64,000 bases of DNA from JBGANR01 sp044222225 (GTDB lineage Bacteria > Actinomycetota > Actinomycetes > Mycobacteriales > Mycobacteriaceae): assembly GCA_044222225.1 (NCBI GenBank), contig JBGANR010000014.1, positions 75,727 through 139,726 on the forward strand, written 5' to 3'. Shown in pieces: positions 59,150-64,000 of this stretch. A model generated the notes under the pieces. That model saw only the letters and a list, made by a program, of their open reading frames with translations, did no database searches and was not told the DNA's origin. The position numbers were made by a program, and so were the translations under genes. The number at the start of each line of letters is the position of its first letter. Positions within the stretch are counted from its first letter, which is position 1.

Positions 59150-60309
59150 CGCCCCGCCGCTTTCGCGGTGTGCGCTTCTGTTGTGCGGCGGACGGCGTGT
59201 TCGCGCGGCGGCGAGTGTCTTCGCGCTGTGCTGCCGACGATCGTCTCGTTCTCCCGGGTCAGATCGAGGATCTGCTGGAGAAGCGCGATGGGCGCTCCGC
59301 CGCTGCCGTGGGAATAGAGCCGGACGTCTTCGGCATAGGCCTCCTTGGCGATTCTCATGTGGCGGCCGCGGAACGTCTTCAGCGTCTTCAGCAGACGCGC
59401 CGTCGCGACGGCTGATTCGTGCAGGTCCTCGTTTCGCGGGTCGACGGCGAACGCGTCGGCCAGTCGAGTGACTATCGACGGCCGTGCGCGATGGAGTTCG
59501 TGGAATCCTCGCCAACTCGGCAGCGCATAGGGCAGCGAGTCGGCGAGGAATCCCCGATAGGCGTCGCCGTTGCGATCCGATGCCCAGAGGCATAGGTCGA
59601 CCAGCCATAACGGCACCTGCGCGGCGGCAGGTCCGAGATAACAGGTGCCGGCGACGGTGATCTCTTCATAGTAGGGACGGAGGGTCTGGGCGAAGAACAA
59701 TGGGGATACATTCGTCACGACGTGATCTATCGTCGTGACCATCGACGTGGCGACTGTGTCCAGCGTCGACATCAAGGGTGGGAATCGTCCGTCACGCGGA
59801 TCGAGCACGGATAGTTCCGAGCTGATGGTCAAGGAGGCGCTCAGTTGTGGAAAGACGGCTGATACCGCGTCTTGCAGGTGTTGTTCTTGAGGGTCGTCGG
59901 TATATCTGCGGCGTCGTATTCCGCCTGGATTCCACGCCGTGTAGTGCTGGACGGTGTCTCGTGGGACGAGGTCTGTCTGCCAGCCCAGGGTGAGCAGCGC
60001 CGGAGTCAGTTCCGGGGTGATCTGCAACGGCTCGGTGCCGTGCCGCTTGACGGATCCGAGCACGATTCCGACGTCCCGCATGACGGCGAGCGACTCGAGA
60101 TCGGAGACCGATCGCGTGTCGAGGAGCGTCAGCGTGCGATCGGCGAGTTCGCGTTGCAACGCCCATAGCGCACCGGTATCGGCTCGGGCGTTGATCGTCG
60201 GAAGGGCCGCCAGCAACTCGTCGGCGTCGAGGGGATCGGCGTCCTGCGCGGCGGCGCACATGTAGTGGGGATCGCCGTCGGTGACGGTGACGATGGTGGG
60301 CGCGGACAT
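59146..60309 (-). CDS. PrnB-like (DUF1864) heme-dependent dioxygenase-superfamily enzyme
   Basis: 387 residues. FFAQTLRPYYEEITVAGTCY, LGPAAAQVPLWLVDLCLWAS and FRGRHMRIAKEAYAEDVRLY with LYSHGSGGAPIALLQQILDL match monodechloroaminopyrrolnitrin synthase PrnB and the DUF1864 family, relatives of tryptophan and indoleamine dioxygenases that use heme. PrnB rearranges 7-chlorotryptophan in pyrrolnitrin synthesis. No PrnA-type halogenase is in this window, so the substrate is probably a different indole or Trp derivative. First gene of the four-gene overlapping operon; ATG 60309 with GAGAAGG upstream. Confidence 0.85.
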   Translation of the reverse strand: MSAPTIVTVTDGDPHYMCAAAQDADPLDADELLAALPTINARADTGALWALQRELADRTLTLLDTRSVSDLESLAVMRDVGIVLGSVKRHGTEPLQITPELTPALLTLGWQTDLVPRDTVQHYTAWNPGGIRRRRYTDDPQEQHLQDAVSAVFPQLSASLTISSELSVLDPRDGRFPPLMSTLDTVATSMVTTIDHVVTNVSPLFFAQTLRPYYEEITVAGTCYLGPAAAQVPLWLVDLCLWASDRNGDAYRGFLADSLPYALPSWRGFHELHRARPSIVTRLADAFAVDPRNEDLHESAVATARLLKTLKTFRGRHMRIAKEAYAEDVRLYSHGSGGAPIALLQQILDLTRENETIVGSTARRHSPPREHAVRRTTEAHTAKAAGR

Positions 60310-60372
60310 CGGGGTGCCTTCTCTCAGCGGGGAGGTCGCCGGCGAACCGCGTGCCTCGGATGGACCCGGGCG

Positions 60373-61218
60373 TCAGGAGTGGGCGGCGACCGGGTGCAGG
60401 TGATCGGCCGCCCAGCAGTGGACATCCGTCGGCTGCGGCGCCCAGTCCGGACGGTGTTCGGGGGCGACCATGACGGTGCTGTCGGGGTGGTCGGTGAGCC
60501 AGCGGTAGATCGATGCGACGCTGTCGGCGGCGTCGGCGCCGATCGCCATGGCGAGCCCCTCTTCGAAGAGGGCGGGATCGAGGGATTCGAAGCGGACCGG
60601 CGCGCCGATCGCCGCACCGATCACGGCGGCGAGCTCGTCCGCGGTGCGAGCGGGCGTCCCGGGGCGGAGCGTCTGACCGGCCGCACCGTGCAGGCACGCA
60701 GCGGCGACGGCCCGGCCGAGGTCGTCGACGGCCAGCCAGGAGACGGGGAGGCCGGCGGGGATCGGATAGCGCAGGACGTGGCCGTCGGCTTCGGGCGTCA
60801 GCACCCCGGGGGCGTGCAGATTGTCGAGGTAGACGGCGGGTTCGACGACCGTGACGGGCACCGGCCCCGCCTGCAGGGTGCGCAACGCCGCCCTGCGGGT
60901 CTCGAATCCCGGCGCGTCGGTCGGTGTGTCGGGGATCCGGGTGTTGGTGTTGTAGACGATTCTGCCGACGCCGGCGTCGAAGGCGGCGGCGGCGACCTCG
61001 GCGGCGTAGACCGAAGCCGAACGCGGGTCGCTCAGCGGGGCCGTGAACACGGCGATGTCGGCCGTCTCCATCGCGGAGGTCAGCGCCGCCCGATCGTCGA
61101 GGGCCGCGATGCGACGCGTGACGGCGTGGACGGTGGCCCCGGCGGCGTGGAGAGCCGAGGTGATCGCCGACCCCTGGGTTCCGGACGCTGCGAGCACGGC
61201 GACGGTGCGTTCAGTCAT
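60373..61218 (-). CDS. NmrA-like NAD(P)-binding protein
   Basis: 281 residues. VAVLAASGTQGSAITSALHA is the Rossmann loop of atypical short-chain reductases (NmrA/ISC1337 type); VGRIVYNTNTRIPD, PVTVVEPAVYLDNLHAPGVL and PVSWLAVDDLGRAVAAACLH match the family core. The classic Tyr-x-x-x-Lys pair is not evident, so it may sense NAD(P) or reduce a specific substrate. Start ATG 61218 is preferred over 61242 because it begins exactly at the fold. It is divergent from the AraC gene and only 63 bp upstream of the PrnB-like operon, so it may be transcribed with it. Confidence 0.88.
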   Translation of the reverse strand: MTERTVAVLAASGTQGSAITSALHAAGATVHAVTRRIAALDDRAALTSAMETADIAVFTAPLSDPRSASVYAAEVAAAAFDAGVGRIVYNTNTRIPDTPTDAPGFETRRAALRTLQAGPVPVTVVEPAVYLDNLHAPGVLTPEADGHVLRYPIPAGLPVSWLAVDDLGRAVAAACLHGAAGQTLRPGTPARTADELAAVIGAAIGAPVRFESLDPALFEEGLAMAIGADAADSVASIYRWLTDHPDSTVMVAPEHRPDWAPQPTDVHCWAADHLHPVAAHS

Positions 61219-61290
61219 GCCTGTGACGATGCCCGACGACATTTGGCCTACTCAATGAAGAGAACGGCGCAGAAGTTATGATTTTCACTC

Positions 61291-62247
61291 ATGGCCGGGA
61301 GCGATGTCCTCAGCTCGATCCTGTCCCCGTTGCGGCTGCACGGAGCGTTCCACTCCGATTGGCGGCTGCACCGCGACTGGGCCGTGCAGGGGCGGCCCGA
61401 GCCGCGGGCGCTCATCCACTACATGCTGTCCGGCACCGCGGTGATCGGGTTCCCGGGCGGTGTCCGGCATGCGCTGGGTCCGGGCGACCTGGCGATGTTC
61501 CCGCGGGGCGCCGCGCATATCGTCTCCGAACGACGGCGTAGAGACGCGCCCTACATCAGCGATCTGCTGCCGCAGCGGATGCCGGGCACGTCGACGGTGC
61601 TCGTCCTCGGTGACGCGGGATCGCCGCAGGTGGGACGCATGCTGTGCGCCGGGCTCGACTACGACCCGACGGCCGAACACCTGCTCTACCGGCTGCTTCC
61701 GGACGTCTTCGTCGTGCGCGCTGATCGCATCGCCCACCACCCGCTGCTCGCGCACGTCCTCGACGGCATCCTCATCGAATCCGATGCCCCGGGAGCCGGT
61801 GCGGAAGCGGTGCAGCTGCGCGCGTTCGAGCTGGCCTATCTACTGGGACTCCGTCTCGCGCTGCACGACGACGAGGAGTCCCGGCTCGGGCGAGCGCTGC
61901 GGCACCCTCGGCTCGGGCCGGCGCTGATCGCGATCAACACCCGCTACGCCCACCCGTGGACGGTCCGGGGCCTCGCCGATCTCAGCGGGCTGCCGCTGTC
62001 GACGTTCGCGCGCGAGTTCCGCACCGCGATCGGCCGCACCCCGGCCGGCTACCTGCGTGATCGCCGCCTCCTCGAGGCGAAACGCCTGCTCACCGAGACG
62101 TCCGATCCGCTCGACGTCATCGCCGACGCCGTCGGCTACGGCAGTTCGATCGGGCTGCACCAGGCGTTCACCCGGGAACTGGGCATGACGCCGGGGGTCT
62201 TTCGCACGGCACAGCGGACCATTCCGGCGCGGATGGACCCGATATGA
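61291..62247 (+). CDS. AraC-family regulator with cupin_6 domain
   Basis: 318 residues. The N-terminal cupin_6 part (SPLRLHGAFHSDWRLHRDWA, ALIHYMLSGTAVIGFPGG, GPGDLAMFPRGAAHIVS) is followed by two helix-turn-helices: PWTVRGLADLSGLPLSTFAR with TPAGYLRDRRLLEAKRLL, and PLDVIADAVGYGSSIGLHQA. This type usually activates or represses a divergent oxidoreductase gene, here the NmrA-like gene 72 bp away and perhaps the PrnB-like operon behind it. Confidence 0.92.
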   Translation: MAGSDVLSSILSPLRLHGAFHSDWRLHRDWAVQGRPEPRALIHYMLSGTAVIGFPGGVRHALGPGDLAMFPRGAAHIVSERRRRDAPYISDLLPQRMPGTSTVLVLGDAGSPQVGRMLCAGLDYDPTAEHLLYRLLPDVFVVRADRIAHHPLLAHVLDGILIESDAPGAGAEAVQLRAFELAYLLGLRLALHDDEESRLGRALRHPRLGPALIAINTRYAHPWTVRGLADLSGLPLSTFAREFRTAIGRTPAGYLRDRRLLEAKRLLTETSDPLDVIADAVGYGSSIGLHQAFTRELGMTPGVFRTAQRTIPARMDPI

Positions 62248-62595
62248 CGTCGGCCGGGGAGCGGCGCGCGTCCTGACTGTCCGGTAGCTGTCTGTCACAG
62301 AGTCGACGTGGATATATATGTCACGTCGGGCCGCAGAGACGTCGTTACCGGTCGGTCAACGACCACACGCTGGGCCGGCCCCCTGTTCGACGACGGCGCC
62401 GAGGCCCGCCATCTTCCGAGCGCGTACCGGATCTGTCGCTGCGGATGTCACTTCACCGGGCGGATGTTGCTTCAACGCGGGCCCTCCCTGTCGCTCGGTC
62501 GATCGTTGCATGGTCGTCATCCCGACTTGAAACGGTTCACATCGACGTGACGCCGGGGCCATGCGGCGGTGACGACGCGAGCGTCTCATGCCTTC
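62248..62595. promoter_or_regulatory. Intergenic region before dctA with an inverted repeat
   Basis: This 348-bp stretch has no convincing gene. At 62304-62328, CGACGTG and CACGTCG form a 7-bp inverted repeat around the AT-rich centre GATATATATGT, a likely operator or promoter element for dctA. The remaining sequence shows nothing I can name; the open frames across it lack ribosome binding sites and family features. Confidence 0.45.
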
Positions 62596-63993
62596 ATGAA
62601 CACAGCAGACCAGCAGGCGAAACTCCCCGAGCTGCCACGCAGCGAGATGCGGAAACTCGCCAACAAGCCGCCGTGGTACACGTCGCTCTTCGTCCAGCTC
62701 CTCGTCGCCATCGTCGCGGGCGTCCTCGTGGGATGGCTGTGGCCGGGGCTCGGGGCGGATCTCAAGCCGCTCGCCGACGGCTTCATCAAGCTCATCAAGA
62801 TGCTCATCGCGCCGATCATCTTCTGCACCGTGGTGGTCGGCATCGCGCACGTCGGAGACCTGAAATCGGTGGGCCGCATCGGTGTCAAAGCGCTCATCTA
62901 CTTCGAGATCATCACGACGTTCGCGCTGGTCTTCGGGCTGATCGTCGGCAACGTGCTCAAGCCTGGGTCGGGGTTCAGCGTCGATCCCGCGACGCTGGCG
63001 AACGGCGTGGAGGCCGTCGAGAAGAAGACCGGCAACGGTGAACTGCCGCACACGGTCGACTTCCTGCTCAGCATCATCCCCACGTCGATCGTCGACGCGT
63101 TCGCCAAGAATGCGCTGCTGCAGGTGCTGTTCGTCGCCGTGCTGTTCGGGCTCGCGCTGGCGATGCTCGGTCAGCGCAGTCGGCGGGTGTTCGATCTCGT
63201 CGACGAGCTCAGCCACACGTTCTTCGCGATCATCGGCTGGATCATGCGGCTCGCGCCGCTCGGCGCCTTCGGGGCGATGGGCTACATCATCGGTCAGTAC
63301 GGCATCGGGTCCCTGGGCAGCTTCGGCAAGCTCATCCTCTGCTGCTACCTGGCCGCCGTGCTGTTCCTGCTGGTCCTGGCCGCCGTCGCGAAGATCTTCG
63401 CGGGCGTCAACCTGTGGAAGTTCGTCGTCTACATCAAGGACGAGCTGTTCCTCGCGCTCGGCACGGCGTCGACGGAAGTCGTGCTGCCGCGGATCATGAC
63501 CAAGCTGACGATCGCCGGTTGCAGCCGGACGACCACCGGGCTCGTGGTGCCGACGGGCTACTCGTTCAACCTCGACGGCGCCACGCTGTACCTGTCGATC
63601 TGCATCATGTTCCTCGCGCAGGCGCTCGGCATCGACCTGTCGCTCGGCGAGCAGTTGACGGCGATGGCCGTCCTCATGCTGACGTCCAAGGGCATGGCCG
63701 GTGTGCCCGGCTCGTCGTTCCTCGCGCTATCGGCGACGGTGGCCGCGGTCGGCCACGGCGCGATCCCGGTCGCGGCCGTCGCGCTGCTGCTGGGTGCCGA
63801 CCGGATCATGGACTCGATGCGGGTCTCGGTGAACCTGCTGGGCAACTGCGTGGCGACGTTCGTCGTCGCCAAATGGGAGGGTCAGCTCGACACGGTGCGG
63901 CTCGCGGCGGCCCTGGACGGCAAGCCGATGCCGCTGGACGACGACGATGAGGCGGTGGAAGCGGGGGCGGAGCTCGTCGGGGCGAAGAGCTGA
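62596..63993 (+). CDS. dctA: C4-dicarboxylate:cation symporter DctA
   Basis: 465 residues. SLFVQLLVAIVAGVLVGWLW, LIKMLIAPIIFCTVVVGIAH, LGTASTEVVLPRIMTKLTIA, VVPTGYSFNLDGATLYLSIC and GMAGVPGSSFLALSATVAAV are DAACS-family signatures; the serine-rich and NLDGA motifs form the substrate site. It imports succinate, fumarate and malate with cations across the cytoplasmic membrane. I chose ATG 62596; an upstream GTG at 62569 is in frame and neither has a good ribosome binding site. The acidic tail DDDDEAVEAGAELVGAKS is longer than in E. coli. Confidence 0.93.
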   Translation: MNTADQQAKLPELPRSEMRKLANKPPWYTSLFVQLLVAIVAGVLVGWLWPGLGADLKPLADGFIKLIKMLIAPIIFCTVVVGIAHVGDLKSVGRIGVKALIYFEIITTFALVFGLIVGNVLKPGSGFSVDPATLANGVEAVEKKTGNGELPHTVDFLLSIIPTSIVDAFAKNALLQVLFVAVLFGLALAMLGQRSRRVFDLVDELSHTFFAIIGWIMRLAPLGAFGAMGYIIGQYGIGSLGSFGKLILCCYLAAVLFLLVLAAVAKIFAGVNLWKFVVYIKDELFLALGTASTEVVLPRIMTKLTIAGCSRTTTGLVVPTGYSFNLDGATLYLSICIMFLAQALGIDLSLGEQLTAMAVLMLTSKGMAGVPGSSFLALSATVAAVGHGAIPVAAVALLLGADRIMDSMRVSVNLLGNCVATFVVAKWEGQLDTVRLAAALDGKPMPLDDDDEAVEAGAELVGAKS

Positions 63994-64000
63994 GGCTTGG

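Overview
High-GC actinobacterial DNA, most like the order Mycobacteriales and probably Gordonia or a close relative. The strongest evidence is the run ppiA / PH-domain protein / crgA / trpG / pknB-pknA-pbpA-rodA-pstP-fhaB-fhaA / tRNA-Leu(CAG) at 40.4-53.9 kb, which has the gene order found near the mycobacterial origin. GTG and TTG starts and 4-nt stop/start overlaps are common throughout.

Layout. 1-193: 5' part of idi. 0.25-13.6 kb: a class II lanthipeptide cluster (LanM, a precursor with an NHLP-type leader, an HlyD-like protein, two NHLM-type ABC transporters, an unknown protein, a large LuxR regulator) with four copies of a CTAGGGA-N3-TTCC operator-like box. 13.7-20.8 kb: EamA exporter, gnd, an ECF sigma gene split by an IS481-family element, its YCII partner, and a glycosyltransferase divergent from a TetR gene. 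20.8-30.4 kb: a CRISPR-Cas island. 30.4-33.5 kb: fructosamine-kinase-like protein, alpha/beta hydrolase, AraC regulator, DUF3263. 33.5-39.4 kb: urate and allantoate catabolism (permease, frameshifted uricase, uraH, uraD, allantoicase, an aldolase-like protein). 39.5-53.9 kb: rhomboid protease and the cell-growth/phosphorylation cluster. 54-61.2 kb: an AbiEi/endonuclease-like gene between two dispersed palindromic repeats, then a tightly overlapping operon of a PrnB-like heme enzyme, FAD monooxygenase, HpaB-like hydroxylase and MFS exporter, and an NmrA-like reductase. 61.3-64 kb: AraC regulator and dctA.

The CRISPR-Cas island is the most unusual part. A minus-strand operon cas6e-csb1-csb2-cas3 runs straight into an array of 35 repeats. 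Repeats and Cas6e are type I-E in character; Csb1, Csb2 and the C-terminal-HD Cas3 are type I-G (formerly I-U). No separate large subunit, Cas1 or Cas2 is present. The C-terminus of Cas3 carries an extra ~265 residues whose start looks like a Cas8/Csb3 N-terminus. Upstream of the operon, on the opposite strand, is a degenerate two-repeat mini-CRISPR whose 'spacer' starts with 11 nt identical to the cas promoter region. This is the expected architecture of a CreR-like autoregulatory guide RNA. The island is bracketed by a direct repeat of a kinase gene's 3' end plus its terminator hairpin, suggesting insertion or recombination there.

Limits: all calls come from reading the sequence and proteins by eye; no database search, RNA folding program or alignment software was used. 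Residue positions are hand counts.
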